From positions 3,472,001 through 3,536,000 of the forward strand of contig NZ_PGES01000001.1 of the NCBI RefSeq assembly GCF_002797895.1: a DNA stretch of 64,000 bases, given 5' to 3'. Positions 17,386 to 27,424 of this stretch are shown in pieces. The notes under the pieces were generated by a model. The model worked only from the letters and a program-made list of their open reading frames with translations, was not told the DNA's origin and made no database searches. The DNA is from Janthinobacterium sp. 67 (GTDB taxonomy: Bacteria; Pseudomonadota; Gammaproteobacteria; Burkholderiales; Burkholderiaceae_D). The first letter of the stretch is position 1, and every line of letters begins with the position of its first letter. The translations under genes and the position numbers were made by a program.

Positions 17386-17919
17386 CTACTTCAGGCGCTC
17401 CGCATACATGGCGCGGAATTTTTCCACCTTGGGAGCGACGACCAGGGCGCAATAGCCCTGCAAGGGATGCTCTTCGACATAATGCTGGTGATACTCCTCA
17501 GCCGGATAAAAGCTTGATGCCGGCGCCAGCTGCGTGACGATGGGCGCATCCCACACGCCGGCCATCTCGGCGAGCACCTTGCGCGCCACCTTTTCCTGCT
17601 CGGCCGACTGGTAATGGATGACGGAACGAAATTGCGTGCCGACATCGTTGCCCTGCCGGTTCACGGTGGTCGGGTCATGCAGGGTAAAGAAGATTTCCAG
17701 CAAATCGTGGTAAGGGATGATGGCCGGATCGAATTCCAGGCGCACCACTTCCGCATGGCCCGTCTCGCCCGTGCACACCTGTTCATACGTGGGGTCGGGC
17801 ACGCCGCCGCCCGTGTAGCCGGACTCGACGCGCGTGACGCCGCGCACTTCCCCGTACACGGCGGCCAGGCACCAGAAACAGCCACCGCCCAGTACAGCCA
17901 CTTCCGTCTGTTGATGCAT
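17386..17919 (-). CDS. msrA: Peptide methionine sulfoxide reductase MsrA
   Basis: A 177-residue reductase of methionine-S-sulfoxide. The catalytic GCFWC motif is near the N terminus (AVLGGGCFWCLAAVY), followed by VESGYTGG, YEQVCTGETGHAEVV, FFTLHDPTTVNRQGNDVGTQFRS and the C-terminal AEEYHQHYV. The ATG at 17919 is preceded by GGGAGGA at a normal distance; the GTG-like codons upstream are not needed. Monocistronic and cytoplasmic by absence of a signal peptide. Confidence 0.95.
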   Translation of the reverse strand: MHQQTEVAVLGGGCFWCLAAVYGEVRGVTRVESGYTGGGVPDPTYEQVCTGETGHAEVVRLEFDPAIIPYHDLLEIFFTLHDPTTVNRQGNDVGTQFRSVIHYQSAEQEKVARKVLAEMAGVWDAPIVTQLAPASSFYPAEEYHQHYVEEHPLQGYCALVVAPKVEKFRAMYAERLK

Positions 17920-18095
17920 GATGTCCTCCCGCAACGCCACTGCGGCGTGTCAATTACCACTGTAGCGCAAAGCGCCATCGCCTGCAGTGCCGCTTGAAAC
18001 GGCGCGTGCTGCACCGCACATAAGGGGCGTGCCGGCCACGATTGCGCTGGCGCGGCCGATTTTTGGCATAATGTCAGCAAATAGACAGGTCACCC

Positions 18096-18602
18096 ATGAA
18101 CACACGCTCTCCCCGCGCGCCAGCGCAAGAATTCGATACGGCACATTTCCGTCAGGCATTGTCGCAGTTTGCCACCGGCGTGACGGTCATTACGACGCGC
18201 CTGGCCGACGGCAGTTTCCGCGGCTTGACGGCCAGTTCCTTCAATTCCGTCTCGCTGTCGCCGCCGCTGGTGCTGTGGAGCCTCGGTTCCGTGGCGAACA
18301 GCATGCCCATCTTCAGCGGCAACTCGCACTACGTCATCAATGTGCTGGGCGCCGAGCAGGCGGAACTGGCGACGCGCTTTTCACGCCGCACGCCGAATCC
18401 TTTCGATGACGTCGAATACGAACTGTCGCGCACGGGCCAGCCCATCCTGAAAGGCGCGTCAGCCTGGTTCGAATGCCACAACCGCAGCCGCTATCCTGAA
18501 GGCGACCACGTCATTTTCGTGGGCGAAGTGGAACAATGCGCGTTTGCCGCGCAGCCGCCCTTGATCTTCCACAATGGGAAGTTCAATACGCCGCCAGCCT
18601 GA
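18096..18602 (+). CDS. Flavin reductase family protein (FMN-binding split barrel)
   Basis: A 168-residue flavin reductase-like protein. The fold-specific stretches are FRQALSQFATGVTVITTRLADG, GLTASSFNSVSLSPPLVLWSL and HVIFVGEVEQCAF. Such proteins reduce FMN or FAD with NAD(P)H, usually to feed a partner monooxygenase, but no monooxygenase lies nearby, so the partner is unknown. A bidirectional terminator follows, shared with ompW on the other strand. Confidence 0.88.
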   Translation: MNTRSPRAPAQEFDTAHFRQALSQFATGVTVITTRLADGSFRGLTASSFNSVSLSPPLVLWSLGSVANSMPIFSGNSHYVINVLGAEQAELATRFSRRTPNPFDDVEYELSRTGQPILKGASAWFECHNRSRYPEGDHVIFVGEVEQCAFAAQPPLIFHNGKFNTPPA

Positions 18603-18616
18603 GCGGGACAAAAAAA

Positions 18617-18638
18617 AATCCGCCGAGGCGGATTTTTT
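18617..18638. terminator. Bidirectional rho-independent terminator
   Basis: Stem AATCCGCC (18617-18624) and GGCGGATT (18627-18634), extended by A and T runs on both sides (18611-18618 and 18633-18638). It sits 9 bases after the flavin reductase stop and just beyond the ompW stop, so it can end both transcripts. Confidence 0.88.
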
Positions 18639-18641
18639 GTT

Positions 18642-19328
18642 TTACAGGGTAAAGTTATACCCGATGCTGACACTCACGGCGAGCGGATCGAGCTTGATGT
18701 CCTGCGTCTGCCCCGTCGAGAATTTCGCCTTGGTTTTCAGGAAGGTCTTGACCACGGCCACGTCGGCAAACCAGCGCTGATTGAAGGCCACGGAGCTGCC
18801 GAGCACCAGGCTGCCCGCCAGCTTGTTGTCCAGGCGGTAGGTGACGGGCGATCCACCCGGATCCAGCAAGGCCGTCATCTGGCCCGAACCTTTTTCCTTC
18901 TGGAAGTAGGCATACGTCAGGCCCGCACCCACGTAAGGGCGGATCATTGCATTGGGCTGGAAGAAACGGTACTGGATGAAGGCCGTCGGCGGCAAGACTT
19001 CCGCCGTGCCCAGCTTGCCCGTGCCCTTGATGGCACCATCGCCGACCAGGTCATGCTTGTATGGCACGCCCAGGATCATTTCAGCGGAAATATTATCCGT
19101 GATCATGTAGGCAAAGCTCAGGATGGGCTTGGTATCGGCCTTGACGTCGGCCTTCGTGCCCGGCAGTGCCGGCGCGGAAATGTCGCCACTGTCCACATGC
19201 GGCGTGATCTTGTTGACGCCAGCCTTGACCATCCACGTGCCTGCGCTTTGCGCCGAAGCGCCCGTCGCCACGGCCATCGCGGCGGCGGCGGCCAGCACGC
19301 GTACAGCGGTATTCAAACGATTTTTCAT
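18642..19328 (-). CDS. ompW: OmpW family outer membrane protein
   Basis: A 228-residue eight-stranded beta-barrel protein. It has a signal peptide (VRVLAAAAAMAVATGASAQSAG), MVKAGVNKITPHVDSGDIS, the family pattern MITDNISAEMILGVPYKHDL, PTAFIQYRFFQPNAMIRPYVGAGLTYAYF, and a C-terminal phenylalanine-containing strand VSIGYNFTL suited to BAM recognition. A good ribosome binding site (AGGAGA) precedes the ATG. It lies 98 bases downstream of the lipoprotein esterase on the same strand, separated by two hairpins. Confidence 0.92.
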   Translation of the reverse strand: MKNRLNTAVRVLAAAAAMAVATGASAQSAGTWMVKAGVNKITPHVDSGDISAPALPGTKADVKADTKPILSFAYMITDNISAEMILGVPYKHDLVGDGAIKGTGKLGTAEVLPPTAFIQYRFFQPNAMIRPYVGAGLTYAYFQKEKGSGQMTALLDPGGSPVTYRLDNKLAGSLVLGSSVAFNQRWFADVAVVKTFLKTKAKFSTGQTQDIKLDPLAVSVSIGYNFTL

Positions 19329-19350
19329 CTTGTCTCCTGATCATTATGTG

Positions 19351-19369
19351 CGGATAGCCGGGCTATCCG
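19351..19369 (-). promoter_or_regulatory. Hairpin in the ompW leader
   Basis: Perfect eight-base arms CGGATAGC (19351-19358) and GCTATCCG (19362-19369) with a CGG loop, about 22 bases upstream of the ompW start on the minus strand. It could shape ompW mRNA stability or bind a regulator. Confidence 0.35.
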
Positions 19370-19384
19370 GTCTTGTCGCTGCCA

Positions 19385-19417
19385 GCGCCGGCCACGCCCC
19401 GGGGACGCGGCCGGCGC
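19385..19417 (-). terminator. Long GC hairpin after the SGNH lipoprotein gene, no T tract
   Basis: Nine-base perfect arms GCGCCGGCC (19385-19393) and GGCCGGCGC (19409-19417), with CCCC/GGGG inside the loop. It begins 10 bases after the stop of the minus-strand lipoprotein gene. The lack of a T run argues against simple intrinsic termination; it may stabilise the mRNA end. Confidence 0.4.
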
Positions 19418-19426
19418 GGCCATCCC

Positions 19427-20815
19427 TTACAGCCAGCCCCGCACGACCATGTCCTTGGCCACGTAACGGGCCAGCAACAGGTTGTTGAACGGCGTAGGGT
19501 GCACATCGTCGGCATACGAATAGTGGCTGACGTCGCCCGCCTTCAGGTTCGCGCCATTGCAGACCAGCGAGCTGCCCAGGAAGTTCTTCGCTGGCGTCAA
19601 GTCGCACGCCGTCTCGCTGACGTTGGTCAAGCCATACGGGCCAGGGTTGGTGCCCTGGTCATGGCTGACGGCAAAGACGTCGACCAGCAAGACTTTGGCA
19701 TTGCCGCTCAGGCCGCCGCTCAGTTCGCCATTGAAGGCACTGACCATGGCATTGATGAGCGCCTTGGTATTGGCATCCTTGCTCAGGCCCGATGGCGTAC
19801 CGGCCACGTCAGGCAGATTGTTGACGATGACATAGTTGGCGCCCTTGGCGATGATCTGGTCCTTGACCAGCGCCACCAGTTCCTTGCCTGCCTGTCCCAT
19901 GGCGGCAACCAGTGTCGGTCCCTGGGCCGCAGCGTAATCGGCGCCGGCCTTGGCGCCGGCAGCGTTACCGGTCACCGTCGCATCGGCTTGCGCCTTGGCG
20001 ACCAGCGGGCCGTACACGGCAGACGAGCCAACAGCGGTATTGCCTGCAATAACAGCAGCCTGCACGGCGGCACCGACGATGGTCGCCGATGTGGCGCCAG
20101 GGGCGGCGCTGGCGGCTTTGACGGCGGCGCCGATGGAGGCCGCTGCCGTGGTCGGATTGGGGGCGCCGGCGGCCAGGGCCAGAGTCAGGTTGGTGGCGAA
20201 AGCCTGGGCGCCTGCGGCCGCGCCTGCAGCCTGGCCTGCAGCGGTCGCGCCTGCCTGCAATGCGCCCAGCTGGAACAGTACGTCATTACCGCCGGCCATC
20301 ACGAAAACGGCTTCCGTGCCGCTGAACTTGCCGCCGGAAACGGCCAGGTGGTTCGCAATCTGCGTCACCACGGGCACGGTCAGGGCGCCCAGCTGGCTGC
20401 CGGTCAACTTGTTGTTCGGACCGACGGGGTTGGTGACGCGCGAGCCGCCCATGGCGTAGCCAAAGCAGCCGGCGTGCTTGACGCGGGGAGCTTGCAGGGT
20501 CGGTATGCTGCCTTCCAGGCCCGTTTCGGCGGCGCATGGCGCCGGCAAGCCGAATTGCGCAGCCAGGTGCTCGGTCCAGTTCTTGCCCGTCAGTTCAGGA
20601 TTGATCTTGGTATTGTCGCCATTGATGGTGAATTTGCCGCCACCGCTCGCCGCCACGCCGGCGACCGCATACGAACCGACATCGGACAGGCTGTCGCCGA
20701 ACGACACCTGCGCCGTGTATTTGACTTTCAAGGCTTGATCACCGCCACTGGCGCCGCCGCAACCTGCCAGGACAGCCGCAGCCAGCACGGCCAGCGCGAA
20801 TTTTGTTTGATGCAT
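19427..20815 (-). CDS. SGNH/GDSL hydrolase lipoprotein with alanine-rich insertion
   Basis: A 462-residue predicted lipoprotein. The signal peptide ends in a lipobox (VLAGCGG, Cys19). SGNH blocks follow: block I SFGDSLSDVGSY with nucleophilic Ser, AMGGSRVTNP, block III VMAGGNDVLFQLG, and block V YADDVHPTPFNNLLLARYV with Asp/His. Between blocks III and V lies a roughly 125-residue Ala/Gly/Thr-rich, helix-like insertion (about residues 180-310; AGAAAGAQAFATNLTLALAAGAP and similar), which ordinary family members lack. It is likely an outer-membrane or surface esterase or lipase; the substrate is unknown. A ribosome binding site (GAGGAGA) precedes the ATG. Confidence 0.85.
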   Translation of the reverse strand: MHQTKFALAVLAAAVLAGCGGASGGDQALKVKYTAQVSFGDSLSDVGSYAVAGVAASGGGKFTINGDNTKINPELTGKNWTEHLAAQFGLPAPCAAETGLEGSIPTLQAPRVKHAGCFGYAMGGSRVTNPVGPNNKLTGSQLGALTVPVVTQIANHLAVSGGKFSGTEAVFVMAGGNDVLFQLGALQAGATAAGQAAGAAAGAQAFATNLTLALAAGAPNPTTAAASIGAAVKAASAAPGATSATIVGAAVQAAVIAGNTAVGSSAVYGPLVAKAQADATVTGNAAGAKAGADYAAAQGPTLVAAMGQAGKELVALVKDQIIAKGANYVIVNNLPDVAGTPSGLSKDANTKALINAMVSAFNGELSGGLSGNAKVLLVDVFAVSHDQGTNPGPYGLTNVSETACDLTPAKNFLGSSLVCNGANLKAGDVSHYSYADDVHPTPFNNLLLARYVAKDMVVRGWL

Positions 20816-21033
20816 TTTGTCTCCTCGGTCTTTTTTCTGGTTTCTAAACGAACGGGCGTGCTATTCGCTACCCAACTAATATGCCATCGTTCCTCGGGCT
20901 TGTATAGAAAATATGTTTTAAAAATCAACGAAATAACAACATCGCCAGCGCCCTGTCACGAGCGGCCGATCTGCTGAATTATGGAGGATTTACTATGTTT
21001 CGTGGCAAGCATTGCTATTGCGCTGCATCAATA

Positions 21034-21055
21034 AAAAGCCCCTTGCGGGGCTTTT
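21034..21055 (-). terminator. Rho-independent terminator of the pur-tsaC operon
   Basis: Stem AAAAGCCCC (21034-21042) and GGGGCTTTT (21047-21055) with loop TTGC. On the minus strand a T run follows the stem. It starts right at the stop codon of the TsaC/Sua5 gene and probably ends the long minus-strand transcript. A 20816-21033 stretch between this and the lipoprotein start is AT-rich and shows nothing else I can support. Confidence 0.88.
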
Positions 21056-21056
21056 T

Positions 21057-22076
21057 TCAGACGGACAGGAATTGCTGCAAGATACCACTTGAGCCGAACG
21101 CGGCACGCCGCAAACGGTCGTTGACGCCCAGCCATTCGGGGCCGGTGGGCGGGGCTTCGACGAGGATCAGCTCGGCGCCGACCTGGTCCATCGTGCGCAG
21201 CGAGGCATACAGCGCATGCGCGTAGTTTTCCGGATTGGCGGCCAGGCGTACGCTGGCGCTGGCAGGCGGCAGATCCGAGTAATGGATCAGGGCCACGCGG
21301 CGCCCGTCGTTGAGCAGACGGTTCAAGGTGGCGCTCACGTCATCGCTGTGCTGCATCGCAACAGGCGTATGTGGCGCGTAATGCGATTCCAGGGTACCCG
21401 AGGCGCGCGGCGCGGCCGCGTCGGCAACAGCCGGTGCGCGGCCGATGACGGCGGCGATCTGCGCGCTGCTGATATGGCCGGGACGCAAGAGCACGGGACC
21501 GTGCGTGGCCAGGCGCGACAGGTCGACGATGGTCGACTCGATGCCGACGTCGCTCTGTCCGCCATCGAGCACCAGACCCAGCAGGCCGCTGTCGAGTTCG
21601 GCTGCGAATTCATCGCGCACGTGCTGCGCCGTGGTGGGGCTGACGTTGCCGAATTTGTTTGCCGACGGTGCCGCCAGGCCGCCCTTGCCGCCCTTGAACG
21701 TGCGTAGCAATTCGATAGCCACCGGGTGCGACGGGCAGCGCAAGCCCACCGTATCCTGGCCGCCGGACACGGCGTCGGGGATATGCGCGGCGCGCCTGAC
21801 GATCAGGGTCAGCGGACCGGGCCAGAAGGCGGCCACCAGTTGTTCGGCCTCGACAGGAATATCGTCGGACCAGTGCGCCAGGTCGGCGCCGGGCGCCACG
21901 TGCACGATCACCGGGTGGTCCGAGGGACGGCCCTTGGCTTCATAGATGCGCGCCACGGCGGCCGGGTTTTCCGCGTCGGCGCCCAGGCCATACACGGTTT
22001 CCGTCGGGAAAGCGACGAGACCGCCCGCTTCCAGCACGGCGGCGGCCGCCGCCAGATCGTGTGCGGGTACGCTCAC
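21057..22076 (-). CDS. L-threonylcarbamoyladenylate synthase (Sua5 type, with C-terminal domain)
   Basis: Makes threonylcarbamoyl-AMP for tRNA t6A37. The YrdC/TsaC domain fills the first 200 residues ([82 protein letters not shown]) and is followed by a Sua5 C-terminal domain ([36 protein letters not shown]-like end). 339 residues. The GTG start at 22076 overlaps the TGA of purK in a GTGA quartet, so translation is coupled; the frame is open further upstream inside purK but this is overlap only. Sua5, not TsaC, by length. Confidence 0.9.
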   Translation of the reverse strand: MSVPAHDLAAAAAVLEAGGLVAFPTETVYGLGADAENPAAVARIYEAKGRPSDHPVIVHVAPGADLAHWSDDIPVEAEQLVAAFWPGPLTLIVRRAAHIPDAVSGGQDTVGLRCPSHPVAIELLRTFKGGKGGLAAPSANKFGNVSPTTAQHVRDEFAAELDSGLLGLVLDGGQSDVGIESTIVDLSRLATHGPVLLRPGHISSAQIAAVIGRAPAVADAAAPRASGTLESHYAPHTPVAMQHSDDVSATLNRLLNDGRRVALIHYSDLPPASASVRLAANPENYAHALYASLRTMDQVGAELILVEAPPTGPEWLGVNDRLRRAAFGSSGILQQFLSV

Positions 22077-23269
22077 GGCGCGATTCCCAGGATCAGGCAA
22101 GCGTCGCGCAAGCGCTGCTGCGCTTCCGGCAAGGTCGCGGCGATGAAAGTCAGGTGGCCCATCTTGCGGCCACGGCGCGGATCGTCCTTGCCATACAGGT
22201 GCAGACAGGCGCCCGGCAGCGCCAGCACCTGGTCCCACGCCGGTTCAGTGACCACATCGCTGTCGCCGGCAAACCAGGCGTCGCCGAGGATGTTGAGCAT
22301 CACGGCCGGCGAATGCTGGCGCACGTCGCCCAGCGGCAAGCGCGCCATGGCCCGTACCTGCTGCGCGAACTGGCTGGTGACGCAGGCATCCATCGTGTAG
22401 TGGCCGCTGTTGTGCGGGCGCGGCGCCATTTCATTGACTACCAGGCTGCCATCTTCCAGCACGAAAAATTCGATGCACAGCACGCCGACATAGCCGAGTT
22501 CGGCGACCATCGCTTGCGCCGCCCGCTGCGCCCTGGCGGCGCAATCGTCGGACACGTTCGGGCCCGGCACGGTGGTAGTAAACAGGACGCCGTCGCGGTG
22601 CACGTTTTCGGCGATCGGATAGACGACCGATTCGCCATCCACGCCGCGCGCCGTCAGCATCGACACTTCATACGCCAGCGGCAACATTTTTTCCAGCAGA
22701 CAAGTTACTTCGCCCATTTCCGCAAACGCGGCGCGCACCTCGTCGCGCGTACGCACGCGGAACTGGCCCTTGCCGTCATAGCCCATGCGCACGGTTTTCA
22801 AGATACCCGGCAGCAAGTCGTCGGCTATGGCGTCGATGTCAAGCTGCGTGGCGATCACCATGTGCGGCGCCGGCAGCACGCCGGACTTGGCCGCACAGTC
22901 GACAAAGAAACGCTTTTCCGCGATGCGGTCCTGCGCCACCGATACGCCATGGGCGTTCGGCGCCACGAACACGCGCTCGGCCAGGCGCGACAGACTGTCG
23001 GCCGGCACATTCTCGAATTCCGTGGTGACGGCCAGGCATTGCGCAGCCAGGGCGTCGAGACCGGCTGCATCGCTGTAGCCGGCATTGACGAGGCGCTGCG
23101 CCACCTGCCCCGCAGGGCAGGCGTCGGACGGTTCCAGTACGGCTACTTGGTAACCCATGCTCTGGGCCGCCTGGGCAAACATGCGGCCGAGCTGGCCGCC
23201 GCCCATCACGCCCAGCCACGCCGGTGGATGGGCGGCGGGCAGCAATGGGGAAGTCGATTTACTATTCAT
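22073..23269 (-). CDS. purK: 5-(carboxyamino)imidazole ribonucleotide synthase
   Basis: ATP-grasp enzyme of 398 residues that carboxylates AIR to N5-CAIR, the substrate of PurE. The N-terminal ATP-binding start [46 protein letters not shown] and the catalytic [30 protein letters not shown] are all present. It lies directly downstream of purE on the minus strand (15-base gap) and is coupled to the Sua5 gene by a four-base overlap. Confidence 0.95.
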   Translation of the reverse strand: MNSKSTSPLLPAAHPPAWLGVMGGGQLGRMFAQAAQSMGYQVAVLEPSDACPAGQVAQRLVNAGYSDAAGLDALAAQCLAVTTEFENVPADSLSRLAERVFVAPNAHGVSVAQDRIAEKRFFVDCAAKSGVLPAPHMVIATQLDIDAIADDLLPGILKTVRMGYDGKGQFRVRTRDEVRAAFAEMGEVTCLLEKMLPLAYEVSMLTARGVDGESVVYPIAENVHRDGVLFTTTVPGPNVSDDCAARAQRAAQAMVAELGYVGVLCIEFFVLEDGSLVVNEMAPRPHNSGHYTMDACVTSQFAQQVRAMARLPLGDVRQHSPAVMLNILGDAWFAGDSDVVTEPAWDQVLALPGACLHLYGKDDPRRGRKMGHLTFIAATLPEAQQRLRDACLILGIAP

Positions 23270-23284
23270 TATTTTTCAAACACA

Positions 23285-23782
23285 TTATTCAGGCAAGACC
23301 ATGGCCTTGGCGGCGGCCGTTTGCGTGGCGCGGAACGCTTCCAGGCGCTCGGCCAGGGCGTCGTCGTTGGCGGCCAGCATCGCCACCGCTGTCAGCGCCG
23401 CATTCGCCGCGCCCGCTTCGCCGATGGCGAAGGTGGCCACCGGCACGCCCTTGGGCATTTGCAGGATGGACAGCATGGAATCTTCGCCGCGCAAGTATTT
23501 CGACGGCACGGGCACGCCCAGCACGGGCACGATGGTCATCGCCGCCACCATGCCAGGCAGGTGGGCCGCGCCGCCGGCGCCGGCGATGATGGCGCGCAAG
23601 CCGCGCGCGCGCGCGCTTTTCGCGTACGCATACATCTCGTCGGGCATGCGGTGCGCGGAGATGACTTGCGCTTCGTACGGCACGCCAAACTGTTTCAGCA
23701 TGGCGACCGCGTTCTGCATCACGTCCCAGTCCGAGGACGACCCCATGATGACGCCGACCAGCGGCTTGTTTTGCTCACTCAT
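23285..23782 (-). CDS. purE: 5-(carboxyamino)imidazole ribonucleotide mutase
   Basis: A 165-residue class I PurE that converts N5-CAIR to CAIR. The signature [17 protein letters not shown], the [18 protein letters not shown] active-site segment with its histidine, and [19 protein letters not shown] are present. The gene follows purC by one base, consistent with a tight purC-purE-purK unit. Confidence 0.96.
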   Translation of the reverse strand: MSEQNKPLVGVIMGSSSDWDVMQNAVAMLKQFGVPYEAQVISAHRMPDEMYAYAKSARARGLRAIIAGAGGAAHLPGMVAAMTIVPVLGVPVPSKYLRGEDSMLSILQMPKGVPVATFAIGEAGAANAALTAVAMLAANDDALAERLEAFRATQTAAAKAMVLPE

Positions 23783-23783
23783 C

Positions 23784-24677
23784 TCAGGCCTTCAGCTTCT
23801 CGCCCGTCAGGCGTTCGATGGCTTCGAAATACTTGGCCTGGGTTTTTTCGATGACGTCGGCCGGCAGCGCAGGCGCTGGCGCGGTCTTGCCCCAAGTTAA
23901 GGTTTCCAGGTAGTCGCGCACGAACTGCTTGTCGAACGACGGTGGCGAAATGCCAGGCTGATAGGAATCGGCGGGCCAGAAGCGCGACGAGTCGGCCGTC
24001 AGCACTTCATCCATCAAATGCATGACGCCATTGTCGTCCAGGCCGAATTCAAACTTGGTGTCGGCGATGATGATGCCGCGCGTGGCCGCGTATTCGGCGG
24101 CCGTCTTGTAGAGTTGAATGGCGACGTCGCGCATCTTGGCGGCCAGGTCGGCGCCGATGCGCTCTTCCATTTCAGCAAAGCTGATGTTTTCGTCATGCTC
24201 GCCCAGCTCGGCCTTGGCCGCCGGCGTGAAGATCGGTTCCTGCAGTTTTTCCGCCTGTTGCAGGCCGGCTGGCAACGCGATGCCGCAGATGCTGCCCGTG
24301 TCCTGGTAATCTTTCCAGCCCGAACCGATGATGTAGCCGCGCACGACCGCCTCGACCATGATCGGTTTCAAGCGCTTGGCCACGACGGCGCGGCCCTTGA
24401 CTTGTTCCACTTCCTCGGGCGCCACCACGGATTCCGGCGCCACGCCGGTCAGGTGGTTCGGCACGATATGGCCCAGTTTCTCGAACCAGAAATCGCTCAT
24501 CTGGTTGAGAACCTTGCCCTTGCCGGGGATAGGCTCGTTCATGACGACATCGAAGGCCGACAGGCGGTCCGTGGTGACGATCAGGATCTTGTCGTCGCCA
24601 ACGGCGTAATTGTCGCGGACCTTGCCGTGGCCCAGCAATGGCAGGGAGTGGATGGAAGTCTGATAGAGGCTGTTCAT
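23784..24677 (-). CDS. purC: Phosphoribosylaminoimidazole-succinocarboxamide synthase
   Basis: SAICAR synthetase of 297 residues joining CAIR and aspartate. Motifs: [85 protein letters not shown] and [13 protein letters not shown] with [12 protein letters not shown]. The ATG at 24677 ([11 protein letters not shown]) is chosen; the open frame upstream lacks family similarity. First of the three pur genes, about 117 bases downstream of fba. Confidence 0.95.
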   Translation of the reverse strand: MNSLYQTSIHSLPLLGHGKVRDNYAVGDDKILIVTTDRLSAFDVVMNEPIPGKGKVLNQMSDFWFEKLGHIVPNHLTGVAPESVVAPEEVEQVKGRAVVAKRLKPIMVEAVVRGYIIGSGWKDYQDTGSICGIALPAGLQQAEKLQEPIFTPAAKAELGEHDENISFAEMEERIGADLAAKMRDVAIQLYKTAAEYAATRGIIIADTKFEFGLDDNGVMHLMDEVLTADSSRFWPADSYQPGISPPSFDKQFVRDYLETLTWGKTAPAPALPADVIEKTQAKYFEAIERLTGEKLKA

Positions 24678-24794
24678 AGCGGGGGAATAGTTGGATGAAA
24701 CGAAACCGGCAGGCAGGGGGTGCCCGCCGGTCGAGAAAATCGGGCACAAGGATACGCTGTCTGCGGATGCCTGCTGCCCGTTCCAGACAGAATT

Positions 24795-25859
24795 TTACTT
24801 CACAATCTGCGCCAGCTCGCCGGCCTTGTAACGCTCGGCCATTTTTTCCAGTGGCATGGCCTTGATTTTCGACGCCTGGCCTTCGCAGCCGAATGCCTGC
24901 ATGCGGGCGCGCACGATTTGCTCTGCAGCAAGACGGGCTGGCTTCAGGTAGTCGCGCGGGTCGAATTTCGACGGGTTTTCAAACAGGTATTTGCGGATCG
25001 CGGCCGTCATCGCCAAACGGATGTCGGTATCGATGTTGATCTTGCGCACGCCGTGACGGATGCCTTCCTGGATTTCCTCGACTGGCACGCCGTAGGTTTC
25101 CTTCATGTCGCCGCCGAATTCGCGGATGATGGCCAGCAATTCCTGCGGCACCGACGAGGAACCGTGCATCACCAGGTGGGTGTTCGGGATGCGCGCGTGG
25201 ATTTCCTTGATGCGGTCGATGGCCAGGATGTCGCCCGTTGGCTTGCGCGTGAACTTGTAGGCGCCGTGCGAGGTGCCGATGGCGATCGCCAGCGCGTCGC
25301 ACTGGGTGCGCTGCACGAAGTCGGCCGCTTGCGCCACGTCCGTCAGCAGTTGTTCGCGCGTCATGGTGCCGTCGGCGCCGTGGCCGTCTTCCTTGTCGCC
25401 CTTCATGGTTTCCAGCGAACCGAGCACGCCCAGTTCCGCTTCCACCGTCACGCCGATGGCGTGCGAGAATTTCACCACTTCACGCGACACTTCCACGTTG
25501 TATTCGTAGGAGGCAACCGACTTGCCGTCCGCTTCCAGCGAACCGTCCATCATCACGGAAGTAAAACCCGAGCGGATGGCGGCCATGCAGACGGCCGGCG
25601 ACTGGCCGTGATCCTGGTGCATGACGACAGGGATGTGCGGATACGCTTCGACGGCGGCGTCGATCAGGTGGCGCAGGAACGCTTCACCGGCGTACTTGCG
25701 CGCGCCAGCGGACGCTTGCATGATCACCGGGCTGTTGAGCGCATCGGCGGCGGCCATGATGGCTTGCACTTGCTCCAGGTTGTTGACGTTGAAAGCAGGA
25801 ATGCCATAACCGTTTTCGGCGGCATGGTCCAGCAGTTGACGCATGGATACGAGAGACAT
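24795..25859 (-). CDS. fba: Class II fructose-bisphosphate aldolase
   Basis: Zinc-dependent aldolase of 354 residues. It begins [30 protein letters not shown], and shows [10 protein letters not shown] (zinc histidine), [42 protein letters not shown], and [12 protein letters not shown]. The ordering places it in the Calvin-cycle-subtype branch common in betaproteobacteria, where it serves glycolysis and gluconeogenesis. It lies between pyk and purC on the minus strand. Confidence 0.95.
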   Translation of the reverse strand: MSLVSMRQLLDHAAENGYGIPAFNVNNLEQVQAIMAAADALNSPVIMQASAGARKYAGEAFLRHLIDAAVEAYPHIPVVMHQDHGQSPAVCMAAIRSGFTSVMMDGSLEADGKSVASYEYNVEVSREVVKFSHAIGVTVEAELGVLGSLETMKGDKEDGHGADGTMTREQLLTDVAQAADFVQRTQCDALAIAIGTSHGAYKFTRKPTGDILAIDRIKEIHARIPNTHLVMHGSSSVPQELLAIIREFGGDMKETYGVPVEEIQEGIRHGVRKINIDTDIRLAMTAAIRKYLFENPSKFDPRDYLKPARLAAEQIVRARMQAFGCEGQASKIKAMPLEKMAERYKAGELAQIVK

Positions 25860-25938
25860 GGTAATACTCCAGATAACAATAGAAACCGTTGCGGCGCTTC
25901 GCGGTCAATGACCGCGGCGGCGCCTGAATTCTTGGGTC

Positions 25939-27387
25939 TTATTCAAATTCACCCACTGTCACAATCTTCAGTGCATTCGTGCCGCCCACCTGGCCCATCG
26001 GCTCACCCCAGGTGACGACGATCATGTCGCCCTTGCGGACGATGCCCTGCGCCACCAGCAGCTCTTCCGCCTGCTTCAGCACTTGCGCGCTGGGGGCGTT
26101 CTGCATCAGATGATACGCCCGAACATTGCGGTACAGCGCCGCTTTGCGCAAAGTCGTCACGCTGGGCGTGAGCGCGTAGATCGGCGTGTCGATACTGTGG
26201 CGGCTCATCCACAAGGCGGTGGAACCGGATTCCGTCAGCGCCACGATGGCTTTCACGCGCAAATGATGCGCCGTGAACAGGGCGCCATACGCGATCGACT
26301 GGTCGATGCGGGTAAACGTGACGTTGAGGAAGTCGGCGTCGAGCTTGTTGTATTCGGACTGTTCCGCTTCCACGCAGATGGCGGCCATCATTTCCACCGT
26401 CTCGATAGGGTACTTGCCCGAGGCCGTTTCGGCCGACGTCATGACGGCGTCGGTGCCGTCGAGCACGGCGTTCGCCACGTCCGACACTTCCGCGCGGGTC
26501 GGCACGGCGTTGACGATCATCGATTCCATCATCTGCGTGGCAGTAATGGCTAATTTGTTCGACGCGCGCGCCATCTTGATCATGCGCTTCTGCAAGGCCG
26601 GCACGGCCGCGTTACCCACTTCCACGGCCAGGTCGCCACGCGCCACCATGATGCCGTCGGACGCGTCGAGGATTTCCTGCAGGGCAGGAATGGCTTCCGC
26701 GCGCTCGATCTTGGCGATCATCATCGGCTTGTGGTGGTAGGGTTCGCCCGCGATATTGGCCAGCTGGCGCGCCATTTCCATGTCGGTCGCGCATTTCGGG
26801 AAGGAAATGGCCAGATAGTCGGCCTGGAAACTCATGGCCGTCTTGATGTCTTCCATATCCTTGGCCGTCAGCGCGGGCGCGGACAGGCCGCCACCCTGGC
26901 GGTTGATGCCCTTGTTGTTCGACAACTCGCCGCCGATCTTGACGGTCGTGTGGATTTCGCTGCCGTGGATACGCTCGACGATCAGCACGATCAGGCCGTC
27001 GTTCAGCAGCAAGACGTCGCCCTTGTGCAAGTCGCGCGGCAAGGCCTTGTAGTCGAGGCCGACACGCTCCTGGTTGCCCAGTTCGCCGTTTTCGCCCCAC
27101 TTGGCGTCGAGGATGAAGCGCTCGCCTGCTTCGAGCTGGATGCGCGTGTTTTCAAACTTGCCGACGCGAATCTTCGGCCCTTGCATGTCGGCCATGATGG
27201 CCACTTCGCGGCCGCACTCGGCCGCCGCCAGGCGCACCAGTGCCGCGCGGTCGATATGGTCTTGCGCCTTGCCGTGGGAAAAATTCAAGCGCACCACGTC
27301 GACGCCCGCACGTATCATTTTGACCAGGATATCGAAGTCAGTGGAAGCGGGGCCGATTGTTGCTACGATTTTTGTACCGCGTGGCAT
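25939..27387 (-). CDS. pyk: Pyruvate kinase
   Basis: A 482-residue pyruvate kinase. PRGTKIVATIGPAS at the start, VVRLNFSHG, MADMQGPKIRVGKF, the catalytic KIERAEAIPALQEILDASDGIMVARGDLAVEV and the MMESMIVNAVPTRAEVSDVANAVLDGTDAVM segment are all intact. The C-terminal domain ends TNALKIVTVGEF. It converts phosphoenolpyruvate and ADP to pyruvate and ATP. It follows pgk across a 113-base gap that contains two hairpins. Confidence 0.96.
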   Translation of the reverse strand: MPRGTKIVATIGPASTDFDILVKMIRAGVDVVRLNFSHGKAQDHIDRAALVRLAAAECGREVAIMADMQGPKIRVGKFENTRIQLEAGERFILDAKWGENGELGNQERVGLDYKALPRDLHKGDVLLLNDGLIVLIVERIHGSEIHTTVKIGGELSNNKGINRQGGGLSAPALTAKDMEDIKTAMSFQADYLAISFPKCATDMEMARQLANIAGEPYHHKPMMIAKIERAEAIPALQEILDASDGIMVARGDLAVEVGNAAVPALQKRMIKMARASNKLAITATQMMESMIVNAVPTRAEVSDVANAVLDGTDAVMTSAETASGKYPIETVEMMAAICVEAEQSEYNKLDADFLNVTFTRIDQSIAYGALFTAHHLRVKAIVALTESGSTALWMSRHSIDTPIYALTPSVTTLRKAALYRNVRAYHLMQNAPSAQVLKQAEELLVAQGIVRKGDMIVVTWGEPMGQVGGTNALKIVTVGEFE

Positions 27388-27424
27388 AGGAGTCCTTGTG
27401 CGCGAGCGAAGGTGAGCAAGACCT

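Noticed and set aside
19373..20977. Plus-strand open frame of 534 codons
   Set aside because: Antisense to the SGNH lipoprotein; arises from its Ala/Gly-rich codons.
20995..21225. Small plus-strand frame starting MFRGKHCYCAAS with a perfect GGAGG seven bases upstream
   Set aside because: Attractive start, but the frame runs straight through the operon terminator and into the antisense of the Sua5 gene with no family-like content; kept only as a curiosity.
24721..24746. TGCCCG/CGGGCA repeat between fba and purC as a PurR-like operator or terminator
   Set aside because: Six-base arms with a 14-base loop and no T run; too weak to call.
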